DNA of 15,249 nt, from NCBI GenBank assembly GCA_965651265.1, contig CBFGRV010000066.1:1-15249 (forward strand), given 5' to 3'. Under the pieces are notes generated by a model that worked only from the letters and a program-made list of their open reading frames with translations, was not told the origin of the DNA and searched no databases. The translations under genes were made by a program, and so were the position numbers. Below, one piece after another: positions 5,894 through 13,348 of this stretch (positions are counted from its first letter, which is position 1; each line of letters begins with the position of its first letter). The DNA is from CBFGRV01 sp965651265. GTDB taxonomy: Bacteria; Bacteroidota; Rhodothermia; Rhodothermales; VXPQ01.

Positions 5894-7579
5894 TCAGTGG
5901 CTGGGGGATGTGACCGGCTGGAGGATGGGATCGCGCGACCATCGCATCACGATGGGCAGGCGGCGGCCCATGCCGAACGCCTTCCGGCTGACGCGGAGCA
6001 CCGGCGGGGCCTGCTGCCGCTTGAACTCGGCGCGGTCGACCATATCGAGCACGCGCCGGACGAGCGGCTCGTCGTGCTCGGTCGACCCGACGATCGACTC
6101 CAGGTCCTGGTTCTGCTCGATGTACAGCTCGAGGATTTCGTCCAGCACCTCGTAGGGCGGCAGGCTGTCCTGGTCGGTCTGGCCCGGCCGCAGCTCGGCC
6201 GACGGCGCTTTCTCGAATACGTTCCTGGGGATGACCTCGCGCCCGGCCCTCCGGTTGACGTAATGTGCAAGTTCGTAAACCTGCGTCTTGTAGACATCCC
6301 CCAGCACGGCCAGTCCGCCTGCCAGGTCGCCGTAGAGCGTCGAGTAGCCGGCGGCGAACTCGCTCTTGTTGCCCGTGGTGAGCACCAGGAGGTCGAACTT
6401 GTTCGAGAGCGCCATCAGAATCACCCCGCGGACGCGCGCCTGGATGTTTTCCTCCGTCACGTCCTCCTCCAGCCCCGAAAAGGCATCGGACAACGAGCTG
6501 CGGAAAGCGTCGAATGCTTGTTGGATGGAGATCGTCCGATACCCGATGCAGAGCCCCTCGGCGACCGCGATCGCGTCGTCGATGGAGTGCTGCGACGAGT
6601 ATTGGGAGGGCATCAGCACGCCGTGCACGCGATCGGCACCGAGCGCCTCGGCGGCCAGCGCGGCCGTCAGCGAAGAATCCATCCCACCGGAAAGTCCGAG
6701 CACGGCACCGCGAAAGGCGCCCGTTTTCTCGTAATAGTCGCGGATGCCCAGAATGAGCGCATCGTGCATCTCCTCGATGTCGCTGCGCGGCGTTTCGGAG
6801 ACGGTTTCATCCTGCCCGAATGTCCAGAAGGTCAGGGCCTCCTCGAAGGCCGGCCCGGCGGCGACCATCCGCCCATCGGCGGCGTGGACGCTGCAGGTGC
6901 CGTCGAAAATGAGCTCCGTGTTCGCGCCGACCTGGTTCGCGAAGACGAGCGGCAGGTCGAAATGCCGGCAGATGCCGCGGATCAGACGGCGGCGTTGCTC
7001 GCGCTTACCCCGCGCGAAGGGCGTCGCGCTCAGGCCGACCAGCACGTCGGCGCCGTCGCGAACGAGATGCTCGAGGGGGTTGGTCGCGTACATCCGGAAG
7101 GCCACGCCCTCCTCCATATTCCACATGTCCTCGCAGATGTGGACCCCGAGCCGCACACCTTTCCATTCCATGCAGGTCGTCGGGGTGGCAGGCTCGAAGT
7201 AGCGGTACTCATCGTAGACGTCGTAGGTGGGCAGGAGGCATTTGTCCGTGCGCGCGATGATTCGGCCTCCGGACAGCAGCAGCGCCGAGTTGAAGAGCCG
7301 CTTCCCGACCGGCTCGAGGTTGCGCGCGGGCGCGCCCACCAGTGCGGCAAAATCCGGGGGAATGCTCTCGGCGATCCGCTCGACGGCGCGCTCCACCCCG
7401 TCCATGAAGGCTGGATTATCCAGCAGATCCTGCGGAGGATAGCCCGTCACACAGAGCTCGGAAAAGACGACCAGATCCGCGCCCTGTTCGCGCGCACGAC
7501 GGGAAAAGTCAACGATCTTCCGCGCATTTCCCTCCAGATCCCCTACAATGCAGTTGATCTGTGCGATGGCAATGTTCAT
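5894..7579 (-). CDS. nadE: glutamine-dependent NAD+ synthetase
   Basis: Last step of NAD biosynthesis: ATP-dependent amidation of deamido-NAD+, with ammonia drawn from glutamine. The N-terminal nitrilase-type amidase domain (1-about 255) shows the Glu-Lys-Cys triad: E41 in VVFSELCVTGYPP, K113 in DKCLLPTYD, and C149 in GVHICEDMWN. The C-terminal synthetase domain carries the ATP pyrophosphatase loop LGLSGGMDSS (294-303) and TTGNKSEFAAGYSTLYGDLAGG. The tail is KAFGMGRRLPI-like. At 561 residues it is typical of the two-domain bacterial enzyme. I start at the ATG at 7579 because MNIAIAQINC matches the family N-terminus. An open frame extends 197 codons further upstream but crosses the divergent amidohydrolase gene and has no homology. 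No clear ribosome site precedes the ATG. It is the first gene of a nadE-ruvA unit. Confidence 0.96.
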   Translation of the reverse strand: MNIAIAQINCIVGDLEGNARKIVDFSRRAREQGADLVVFSELCVTGYPPQDLLDNPAFMDGVERAVERIAESIPPDFAALVGAPARNLEPVGKRLFNSALLLSGGRIIARTDKCLLPTYDVYDEYRYFEPATPTTCMEWKGVRLGVHICEDMWNMEEGVAFRMYATNPLEHLVRDGADVLVGLSATPFARGKREQRRRLIRGICRHFDLPLVFANQVGANTELIFDGTCSVHAADGRMVAAGPAFEEALTFWTFGQDETVSETPRSDIEEMHDALILGIRDYYEKTGAFRGAVLGLSGGMDSSLTAALAAEALGADRVHGVLMPSQYSSQHSIDDAIAVAEGLCIGYRTISIQQAFDAFRSSLSDAFSGLEEDVTEENIQARVRGVILMALSNKFDLLVLTTGNKSEFAAGYSTLYGDLAGGLAVLGDVYKTQVYELAHYVNRRAGREVIPRNVFEKAPSAELRPGQTDQDSLPPYEVLDEILELYIEQNQDLESIVGSTEHDEPLVRRVLDMVDRAEFKRQQAPPVLRVSRKAFGMGRRLPIVMRWSRDPILQPVTSPSH

Positions 7580-7656
7580 GGACGCGGCGTGTGTTGAAGA
7601 TGTAACAAAACGGGCTGGCCCGAACGAGGTACGCCCATCGTGCCGTGCCGGTTTTC

Positions 7657-7692
7657 TATACTCACGACTCCATCCACAGGAAATTTGGAGGG
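7657..7692 (+). promoter_or_regulatory. probable -10 box and ribosome site of the amidohydrolase
   Basis: TATACT at 7657-7662 is a good -10 hexamer 35 bases before the ATG; no convincing -35 is seen at 16-18 bases upstream. GGAGGG at 7687-7692, four bases before the ATG at 7697, is one of the few strong Shine-Dalgarno sequences in the window and decides the start. It lies in the 117-base gap shared with divergent nadE. Confidence 0.45.
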
Positions 7693-7696
7693 TGTC

Positions 7697-9016
7697 ATGA
7701 TCCGACTCGCTGCTTCGTTTACAGCTGCCGTCCTCGTGGCCGCGCTGACGTGGCTTCCGGCGGCGGCGCAGATTGCCATCGAGAATGTGAATGTCCTCAC
7801 GATGACCGATCAGGAAGTGCGGGAGGGATGGACCGTGCTCGTGGAGGGGGATCGCATCACGGCGGTCGGGCCGGCCGATGACATCGAGGTGCCGGCCGAT
7901 GCGCAACGAATTGACGGTACGGGCAAGTTTCTGATCCCGGGGCTGGCCGAGATGCACGGGCACATCCCGCCGCCGGGCAACTCGGTGCAGTACGTCGAGG
8001 ATATCCTCTTCCTGTTCATCGCAAAAGGAATCACGACCGTGCGGGGCATGCTGGGCGCGCCGGGACAGCTCGAACTGCGTGCACGGGCGAATGCCGGAGA
8101 GATCGACTCGCCCACGCTGTATTTGTCGGCGCCGTCGTTCTCGGGCAACTCCGTCGACTCGCCCGAACATGCCGTCGAACTCGTTCGCCGGTACGCGTCA
8201 GAGGGCTGGGACTATCTGAAGGTGCATCCGGGCGTCAACGTCGACGAATACGACGCCATGGCCCGGACGGCCAACGAGGAGGGCATTCCCTTCATCGGGC
8301 ACGTTCCGTCGTCGGTCGGCCTGAGGCGGGCCATCGAGGCCGGCCAGCAGACCGTGGACCACCTCGACGGCTACCTGGAATACATGGAGGCCATGGATGG
8401 CCCGATCGATCCGGTGCGCCTCGAGGAGGTCGTGCAGCTGACCCTGGAACATGATGTCTGCGTGATCCCCACCATGGCGTTGTGGGAGACGATTCTGGGC
8501 GTCAATCCCGAAATCGAGCTGCAGGCCTATGAGGAGCTCCGGTACGTTCCTGCGAATATGCGGGAGGATTGGGCGCGCATATACCGTAACCGCCGTTCGG
8601 CAGCGGACTTCGACCAGGTGCGAGTCGATCAGATCGCGGCCAATCGGATCGAGCTATTGCGCGCGCTGAACGAGGCGGGTGCGTGCATCCTGATGGGGAC
8701 GGATGCTCCGCAGCAGTATTCCGTGCCGGGTTTCTCCCTGTATCGGGAATTTCCGCTGATGGTGGCGGCGGGCATGTCGCCCTATGAGATCCTCGTCAGC
8801 GGCACGCGGACCGTGGGCGAGTACTTCGCCGACAAGGACGACTTCGGCACCATCGAGGAAGGGAAGCGTGCGGATCTTATCCTGCTGAACCGCAACCCTT
8901 TCGAGAACGTGATGAACGCGCTCGACAACGATGGCGTGATGGTGAGGGGCCGGTGGTATTCGGCCGAGGACATCGAGCAAAGGCTCGAGGAAATCGCGGA
9001 TCGAAGCAGCTCTTAG
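7697..9016 (+). CDS. secreted metal-dependent amidohydrolase (imidazolonepropionase/prolidase-like)
   Basis: A 439-residue member of the amidohydrolase superfamily with a TIM-barrel metal site. Residues 1-24 form a Sec signal peptide (MIRLAASF, hydrophobic core, AAAQ cleavage region), so the enzyme should work in the periplasm or outside. The urease-like beta-sandwich (about 25-80) is followed by FLIPGLAEMHGHI with metal ligands H87 and H89. K175 (DYLKVHPG) is the likely carboxylated bridging lysine. H202 (FIGHVP) and H222 (TVDHLDG) are the next ligands, and D336 (LMGTDAPQ) is the catalytic aspartate. The C-terminus has the usual GTIEEGKRADLILLNRNPFENV. The ATG at 7697 follows a strong ribosome site. 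Close relatives cleave dipeptides, amides or cyclic ureides; the substrate is not evident here. It is monocistronic, between divergent nadE and a convergent flavoprotein gene. Confidence 0.9.
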   Translation: MIRLAASFTAAVLVAALTWLPAAAQIAIENVNVLTMTDQEVREGWTVLVEGDRITAVGPADDIEVPADAQRIDGTGKFLIPGLAEMHGHIPPPGNSVQYVEDILFLFIAKGITTVRGMLGAPGQLELRARANAGEIDSPTLYLSAPSFSGNSVDSPEHAVELVRRYASEGWDYLKVHPGVNVDEYDAMARTANEEGIPFIGHVPSSVGLRRAIEAGQQTVDHLDGYLEYMEAMDGPIDPVRLEEVVQLTLEHDVCVIPTMALWETILGVNPEIELQAYEELRYVPANMREDWARIYRNRRSAADFDQVRVDQIAANRIELLRALNEAGACILMGTDAPQQYSVPGFSLYREFPLMVAAGMSPYEILVSGTRTVGEYFADKDDFGTIEEGKRADLILLNRNPFENVMNALDNDGVMVRGRWYSAEDIEQRLEEIADRSSS

Positions 9017-9047
9017 CGGTTCGCGGATCGAAATCGCCGGCGAACCG
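9017..9047. terminator. perfect inverted repeat between convergent genes
   Basis: CGGTTCGC (9017-9024) and GCGAACCG (9040-9047) pair perfectly, with a smaller stem GAT/ATC (9026-9028, 9033-9035) around CGAA in the loop. It begins immediately after the amidohydrolase stop codon and lies 13 bases from the end of the convergent flavoprotein gene, so it can serve both strands. No T-tract follows, so intrinsic termination is plausible but unproven. Confidence 0.6.
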
Positions 9048-9059
9048 ATCGACGGCCTC

Positions 9060-10523
9060 TCAGATTACCTCGTCGGGTCCGATTTCGACGACATCCCCTC
9101 GATAGCCGAGGGTTCGGCCGAGCGCGCGGAGCAGCGTCGTGGGCCGGCGGCGGACGTACCACTGATCGGCGGCGCGGCGCACGCCCAGACCATAGGTCGG
9201 GTACGGGTGGATGGTGTCGGACAGGCGACGGAGCGAGATGCCGTTGCGCATGGCGAGCGCCACCTCGCCGATGAGCTCGCCCGCGCGGGCGCCCAGGATC
9301 GATGCGCCCAGAATACGGCCCGACCACGGTGTCGTGTGAATCAGGATGAAGCCCTCGGTGGCGCCGGTGGTCTCGGCCCGGTCGATGCGGTCGAATGGAA
9401 AGCGGTAGGTCTCAAACCGCGCCCCCCGCGCTCTGAGCTCGGCCGCCGTGGCTCCGATGTGCGCCAGCTCAGGCCTCGTGAAGGTGACATCGGGCATGTG
9501 GCGGTCGTCAACGGCGCGACGAGATTTCAGCAGCGCGGAGGCGACGGCGATCTTCGCCATGTGCTCGGCGCGGTGGCTGGAGCCGTGGCCGCCGACGACA
9601 TCGCCGATGGCGTAGATGTGGCGTGCCGACGTGCGGCATCGCGTATCGATCAGGATGCCACTCTCGCCGAAGCGCACGCCGGCGGCCGGAAGATCGAGGT
9701 CGTGTACGGCCGGCATCCGGCCGGCGGCCACGAGAAGTGCGGTGCCGGATACCGTGCTGCCGTCGTCGAGGTGAAGCCGAACGGAACCGGCGGCTTGAAC
9801 CGCCCGCCGAATAGGGACACCGAGCCGGAAACCAATGCCTTCCGATTGCAGGATCTCGCGGAGTCGCCTGGCGGATTCAGGCTCATCGCGACTAAGAATC
9901 TCGCGGCCGCTCTCGACTACCGTCACCTCTGCGCCCAGCCGGCGGAACGCCTGCGCCATCTCGATGCCGACGCGCCCGCCCCCGATGATGAGGAGGTGAT
10001 CGGGCAGCCGGTCGAGATCGAACAGCGTTTCCGTGGTGAGGTAGCTCACCTCATCGAGGCCATCTATTTGCGGGATGCGGGGGTGTGAACCCGTCGCGAT
10101 CACGATGAACCGCGCGCGCAGGGTTGTCGGCTCCCCCTCCTGCTGGACGCGGAGTGTGTGCGGGTCGACGAATCGGGAGGCCCCGTGGAGAACCGTCACG
10201 CCCATGGCTTCAAAATGCTCGGGTGTGTCGGCTCGCTCATATACCGATCTCTGCACGGATCGGATGCGCTGCATCACCTCGTGAAAATCGATCTCAAGAT
10301 CCTGCGCGTGGATGCCGAATCGGTGTGCGCGCCGAACGGTCTCCGCCGTGTGGGCGGCATTCAGAAGGGCTTTGCTGGGGATGCAGCCGGTCCACGTACA
10401 ATCGCCGCCCAGGCGGTCGCGCTCGATGAGCGCGGTTCGGGCGCCGAGGTGGGCCGCCACGCCGGCAGCCGCCAGGCCGGCCGATCCGCCACCAATGACG
10501 GCCAGGTCGAAATCGGTTGTCAT
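9060..10523 (-). CDS. FAD-dependent pyridine nucleotide-disulfide oxidoreductase (mercuric reductase/lipoamide dehydrogenase-like)
   Basis: Cytoplasmic NAD(P)H-dependent flavoenzyme of class I. FAD motif GGGSAG is at 11-16. The redox-active disulfide is C42/C47 in GGDCTWTGCIPSKAL. The NAD(P)H-binding loop GGGRVG is at 181-186, the second FAD contact IYAIGDVVGG at 303-312, and the C-terminal dimerisation domain about 345-465 with VTFTRPELAHIG. The interface motif reads HPYPTYGL (439-446). Lipoamide dehydrogenase has HAHPTLxE there, so the catalytic His is replaced by Tyr441 and its partner Glu by Leu446. That points to the MerA-like branch rather than a true E3 subunit, but the MerA C-terminal Cys pair and N-terminal metal domain are absent. 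No acyltransferase or mer genes are adjacent. The substrate is unknown; glutathione- or other disulfide-linked roles are possible. ATG at 10523, no Shine-Dalgarno. Confidence 0.88.
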   Translation of the reverse strand: MTTDFDLAVIGGGSAGLAAAGVAAHLGARTALIERDRLGGDCTWTGCIPSKALLNAAHTAETVRRAHRFGIHAQDLEIDFHEVMQRIRSVQRSVYERADTPEHFEAMGVTVLHGASRFVDPHTLRVQQEGEPTTLRARFIVIATGSHPRIPQIDGLDEVSYLTTETLFDLDRLPDHLLIIGGGRVGIEMAQAFRRLGAEVTVVESGREILSRDEPESARRLREILQSEGIGFRLGVPIRRAVQAAGSVRLHLDDGSTVSGTALLVAAGRMPAVHDLDLPAAGVRFGESGILIDTRCRTSARHIYAIGDVVGGHGSSHRAEHMAKIAVASALLKSRRAVDDRHMPDVTFTRPELAHIGATAAELRARGARFETYRFPFDRIDRAETTGATEGFILIHTTPWSGRILGASILGARAGELIGEVALAMRNGISLRRLSDTIHPYPTYGLGVRRAADQWYVRRRPTTLLRALGRTLGYRGDVVEIGPDEVI

Positions 10524-10539
10524 ATATCTTGGCTTGTCA

Positions 10540-10581
10540 TTCGCACATCCGCGTTGTTTTGCGGTCCGGACCTTCGCACAT
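10540..10581. promoter_or_regulatory. operator-like cluster between divergent flavoprotein and TlpA-like genes
   Basis: Two direct copies of TTCGCACAT (10540-10548 and 10573-10581) lie exactly 33 bases apart, about three helical turns. Between them is the perfect 10-bp palindrome GGTCCGGACC (10563-10572). The cluster sits 17 bases upstream of the flavoprotein start and 85 bases upstream of the TlpA-like start. On the minus strand GATAAT (10580-10585) could be the flavoprotein -10 box and would overlap the second direct copy. The repeats are seen; regulator binding is inference. Confidence 0.4.
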
Positions 10582-10666
10582 TATCCGTGCTGCTGCCGGA
10601 TCGGCCGCCGATAACGGACGTAAGGTCTGAACGTACGCATCCCGTCCTTCAATACTCCATCCACAC

Positions 10667-11236
10667 ATGAAATCCGTCGTCTGGATTCTCGCAACGGGAC
10701 TGCTGGTCGCCGCGGTTGCCGTCATCTACATTGCGATGACCGGTGAGCGCATTTCGCCTGTCGAGCCGAATCTGGAGGTGGCCGGGGAGACATCGGTGCT
10801 TTCGGATGACGACGCGGAGCCCACGCCGGCGCCCGATTTCGCCCTGCCGATGCTCGACGGGGGTGAGTTCCGGATGGCGGAGCAGCGCGGCAAGGTCGTC
10901 CTGATCAATTTCTGGGCGACATGGTGCGCGCCCTGTCGCATCGAGATTCCCGACCTGATCGAGTTGCAGTCCGAGTACGGCACGGACAAGTTGATGGTCG
11001 TCGGCATCTCGCTGGATCACGACGGACCGGAGACCGTGCGGCGGTTTGCCGACGAGGTCGGCTTCAACTATCCCATCCTCCTCGATGAGGGGGACGTGGC
11101 CATGCAGTTCGGCGGCGTGTACGCGCTGCCGACGACGGTCGTCGTGGATCGCGAGGGGATGGTGCGCCGTCGGATCTCGGGGATCGTGACGAAGGGCCTG
11201 CTGACGCCCATCCTGGACGAATTGGCGTCGGCGTAG
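10667..11236 (+). CDS. TlpA/ResA-family membrane-anchored thiol-disulfide oxidoreductase
   Basis: A 189-residue thioredoxin-fold protein facing the periplasm, predicted to reduce disulfides, for instance in apocytochrome c or other exported proteins. Residues 1-24 form a single membrane anchor (MKSVVWILAT then a hydrophobic run). A flexible acidic, Pro-rich linker spans about 27-56. The TlpA/AhpC-like domain starts at APDFALPMLDGGEF. The active site WCAPC has C87 and C90 in INFWATWCAPCRIEIPDL. The cis-proline loop is YALPTTVVVDREG. The insertion GISLDHDGPETVRRFADEVG is typical of the ResA/TlpA group. Length is normal. No cytochrome-maturation (ccm/ccs) genes are adjacent, so its partner is unknown. 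The start lies in a gap shared with the divergent flavoprotein. There is no Shine-Dalgarno; AATACT at 10651-10656 may be a -10 box, giving a nearly leaderless message. Confidence 0.92.
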   Translation: MKSVVWILATGLLVAAVAVIYIAMTGERISPVEPNLEVAGETSVLSDDDAEPTPAPDFALPMLDGGEFRMAEQRGKVVLINFWATWCAPCRIEIPDLIELQSEYGTDKLMVVGISLDHDGPETVRRFADEVGFNYPILLDEGDVAMQFGGVYALPTTVVVDREGMVRRRISGIVTKGLLTPILDELASA

Positions 11237-11250
11237 CGGTCGTCGCCCTT

Positions 11251-11284
11251 GCCGCAGTGCGGCCCACGGCCCGCGCCTTGCGGG
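11251..11284. terminator. GC-rich hairpins between convergent genes
   Basis: GCCGCA/TGCGGC form a perfect dyad at 11251-11263, and CCCGC (11270-11274) pairs with GCGGG (11280-11284) across five bases. Both sit in the 60-base gap between the TlpA-like stop and the convergent Rieske flavoprotein. There is no T-tract, so any terminator role is inferred from position and pairing. Confidence 0.4.
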
Positions 11285-11296
11285 GTCGGCGAGGGA

Positions 11297-12880
11297 TCAG
11301 TCCTTCAGAAGTGCCGGATAGTCGATGCCGCCGCGGCGCAGCTCGTCGGGGGACGGCATCCGATCGCGCCGGAAGAGCTCCTCGATAGCGGCAAGATCGC
11401 GGTCGCGTCCGCAAGCGGAGGCGGCGAGGACGTGCCCATCCTCCACATAAAAGGCGACGAATTTGCGGTCGTCCGGCGAGCCGTCGTAGATGATCTCATC
11501 CCACGACGTGGCGTGCCCGACGTAACGGATCGAGGTGCCGAACTGCATCGTCCAGAAGAACGGCACGCTGCGATAGGGCGTGTCCACGCCGGCGAGGTTG
11601 TACCCGGCGATACGCCCGTGCTGGCAGGCGAGGCGCCAGTGCTCGACGCGGATGAGGTTGCCCGTGCGCCAGTCAGGGAAGCGCGCGATATCGCCCGCGG
11701 CGTAGATTCCGTCGGCGGCGCGCAGCCGGTCGTCGACGATGATCGAGCCGTCGCCGGCCTTTTCGAGGCCTTCGATGAACTCGGTCGCCGGGCGCACGCC
11801 GATGCCGATGACGGCCATATCGGCGGGCAGGATGGTGCCGTCGTCGAGAACGACTTCGCTGAGATGACCGCGGCCCCGGAACTCGACCACGGTGCGGGTC
11901 AGGCGGAACCGGATTCCGTTCTCCTCGTGGATCCCGCGAACCATATTCCCGACCCGATCGCCGAAGACTCGGGCGAAGGGGATCTCCTCGGGTGCGACGA
12001 CCGTGACGTTCTCGATGCCGAGCGCCTTCAGGCTCCAGGCGACCTCCATCCCGATGAAGCTAGCGCCGATGACAACGGCGTTTCGTGCCGCGCGTCCGGC
12101 CTCGAGCATGGCACTCGAATCGGCGTAGGAGCGGAGCGTAAAGACGCCGTTCAGGTCTTCGCCGGGCGCACCAAGCTTTCGCGGGACGCCGCCCGTGCAG
12201 ATGATGAGCCCGTCGAAATTCTGCTGCGAGCCGTCGTTGAATTCGAGGAGGCGGCGCGTTGCATCCAGCCGAATGACCGTGCGGCCGTGCATGCGCTCGA
12301 TCTGATGGGCCTCGTAGAAGTCGTCGCCCCGGAGGAACATCCACTCCTCTGGTGCCTGACCCTGTAGATAATCCTTGCTGCAGTTCGGTCGGTCGTAGGG
12401 GGTTTCGGCCTCGCGGGTGATCATGAGGATGCGACCGCCGAAGTCCTTCTGGCGGAGGGCCTCGACGGCGTACTCGCCCGCGGCGCCGCCGCCGAGCACG
12501 ACGAACGTGCGGGTGTCCGCCTCCTGGCGCCTGCCCATCGGCAGGATCCGGCGGTTCTGGGGTTCAGCCGGTACGCGGACAACCACGTCGTCTCCATCTA
12601 CCCGAACTTCGTACACCTCCAGGGAGTCCAGACCGGGAGGCTCGAGCTGGTCGCCCGAGGCGACATGGAAGCACGCGTGATGCCAGGGGCAGACGATGCG
12701 CTCGCCGCTCAGGACGCCCTCGGCCAGGGGGGCGCCGTAGTGGGTACAGTGGGCCTGATACGCGTGGAAACGGTCGTCGCGCCGAATGAGAAGGACGTCG
12801 GTCTCGCCGACGGAGACCTGCTTCATCTCGCCGTTGGCGAGATCGGACCGCCGGGCAACGACGGCTTCATTGAAGGACAT
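11297..12880 (-). CDS. Rieske 2Fe-2S plus FAD/NAD(P)H oxidoreductase (AIF-like, AIFM3 architecture)
   Basis: A 527-residue two-domain electron-transfer protein. The N-terminal Rieske domain (about 1-105) has both ligand pairs: C45 and H47 in CTHYGAPL, and C64 and H67 in CPWHHACF. The flavoprotein domain starts at about 124 with VVLGGGAAGEYAVEALR (FAD loop GGGAAG 130-135). PYDRPNCSKDYL (161-172) is typical of the ferredoxin/rubredoxin reductase and AIF group. The NAD(P)H loop is VVIGASFIGMEVAWSL (269-284), the second FAD contact GIYAAGDIARFPD, and a C-terminal reductase-like domain follows. No signal peptide, so cytoplasmic. The order Rieske-FAD-NAD is that of bacterial AIF-like proteins and animal AIFM3, and resembles oxygenase ferredoxin reductases. 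No dioxygenase subunit or nitrite reductase is adjacent, so the acceptor is unknown. ATG at 12880, without a visible Shine-Dalgarno. Confidence 0.92.
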   Translation of the reverse strand: MSFNEAVVARRSDLANGEMKQVSVGETDVLLIRRDDRFHAYQAHCTHYGAPLAEGVLSGERIVCPWHHACFHVASGDQLEPPGLDSLEVYEVRVDGDDVVVRVPAEPQNRRILPMGRRQEADTRTFVVLGGGAAGEYAVEALRQKDFGGRILMITREAETPYDRPNCSKDYLQGQAPEEWMFLRGDDFYEAHQIERMHGRTVIRLDATRRLLEFNDGSQQNFDGLIICTGGVPRKLGAPGEDLNGVFTLRSYADSSAMLEAGRAARNAVVIGASFIGMEVAWSLKALGIENVTVVAPEEIPFARVFGDRVGNMVRGIHEENGIRFRLTRTVVEFRGRGHLSEVVLDDGTILPADMAVIGIGVRPATEFIEGLEKAGDGSIIVDDRLRAADGIYAAGDIARFPDWRTGNLIRVEHWRLACQHGRIAGYNLAGVDTPYRSVPFFWTMQFGTSIRYVGHATSWDEIIYDGSPDDRKFVAFYVEDGHVLAASACGRDRDLAAIEELFRRDRMPSPDELRRGGIDYPALLKD

Positions 12881-13005
12881 GATGAAATCCGGATACTAAT
12901 TACGGGGTGAGTCGGCGTGAGATGGGACTTCACACCGATTCGGGTGATTGCTAAAGGTAAGTAGCCGGAAGGATGTTTTCGTTGCAGCAGGCGCCGCGCG
13001 ATCCG

Positions 13006-13290
13006 CTACGGATTCGAGGTGCGTTCGCGTGGATGGGCCGGAGAGTTGTCCGCCGGCGGCGAATTGTGGATGTGCGTCGACTGTTGCGGCGTGTCAGACC
13101 GACGGTTTCCGGCGGCATCACGCTGGGCGCGTGAGAGGGCATACACGATGCCGAGGCCGACGAGGATGAGAACAGCCGGGAGGATCCACTCCCTGCCGAG
13201 TCCGGCCGCATTCATTCCATACGCGACGCCGATGACTACAATGATGTATCCAATCAGATATATGATGAAGTTTCCGCTCATGTCGCGCAT
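13006..13290 (-). CDS. small two-helix membrane protein of unknown function
   Basis: A 94-residue protein I cannot assign to a family. Two hydrophobic helices, about residues 8-26 (Ile/Tyr/Val rich, ending YGMNAAGLG) and about 34-53 (ILPAVLILVGLGIVYAL), are joined by a short loop with GREW. A hydrophilic tail of about 40 residues, rich in Ser, Pro, His and Arg, should lie in the cytoplasm or periplasm. Two in-frame ATGs (13290 and 13281) are possible; neither has a Shine-Dalgarno sequence. Hydrophobicity pattern and codon use favour a real gene. It is divergent from cca and 125 bases upstream of the Rieske flavoprotein on the same strand, so it may share that transcript. The 12881-13005 gap shows no clear promoter or hairpin. 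Confidence 0.7.
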   Translation of the reverse strand: MRDMSGNFIIYLIGYIIVVIGVAYGMNAAGLGREWILPAVLILVGLGIVYALSRAQRDAAGNRRSDTPQQSTHIHNSPPADNSPAHPRERTSNP

Positions 13291-13295
13291 GCAAT

Positions 13296-13323
13296 TTGGC
13301 TATTTTGTCAAGCATCCTATAAC
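13296..13323 (+). promoter_or_regulatory. sigma70-type promoter for cca
   Basis: TTGGCT (13296-13301) and TATAAC (13318-13323) are 16 bases apart, five and four matches respectively to the -35 and -10 consensus in an otherwise GC-rich region. Transcription would start near 13330, about 19 bases before the ATG at 13349. The AT-rich block is shared with the upstream end of the divergent small membrane gene. Confidence 0.5.
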
Positions 13324-13348
13324 GACGCTTCTGTTTTAGTTTGCCGGA

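Noticed and set aside
5585..7597. A 670-codon plus-strand open frame opposite nadE and ruvA
   Set aside because: It lies antisense to two certain genes, has no recognisable domain or ribosome site, and long antisense frames are expected where third positions are G/C-rich.
7580..8170. 197-codon upstream extension of the nadE frame
   Set aside because: It runs antisense through the amidohydrolase gene, and the family N-terminus begins exactly at the ATG at 7579.
9207..10088. 293-codon plus-strand frame opposite the MerA-like gene
   Set aside because: Antisense shadow without ribosome site or domain.
9060..10523. Dihydrolipoamide dehydrogenase (lpdA)
   Set aside because: The His-Glu catalytic pair is replaced, and no 2-oxoacid dehydrogenase genes are adjacent, so the narrower name is not supported.
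7667..10665. Shared 12-mer ACTCCATCCACA upstream of the amidohydrolase (7667-7678) and TlpA-like gene (10654-10665)
   Set aside because: A few 12-base matches are expected by chance in 15 kb, and its distance to the two start codons differs.
11249..12367. 372-codon plus-strand frame opposite the Rieske flavoprotein
   Set aside because: Antisense shadow; the minus strand shows complete Rieske, FAD and NAD motifs.
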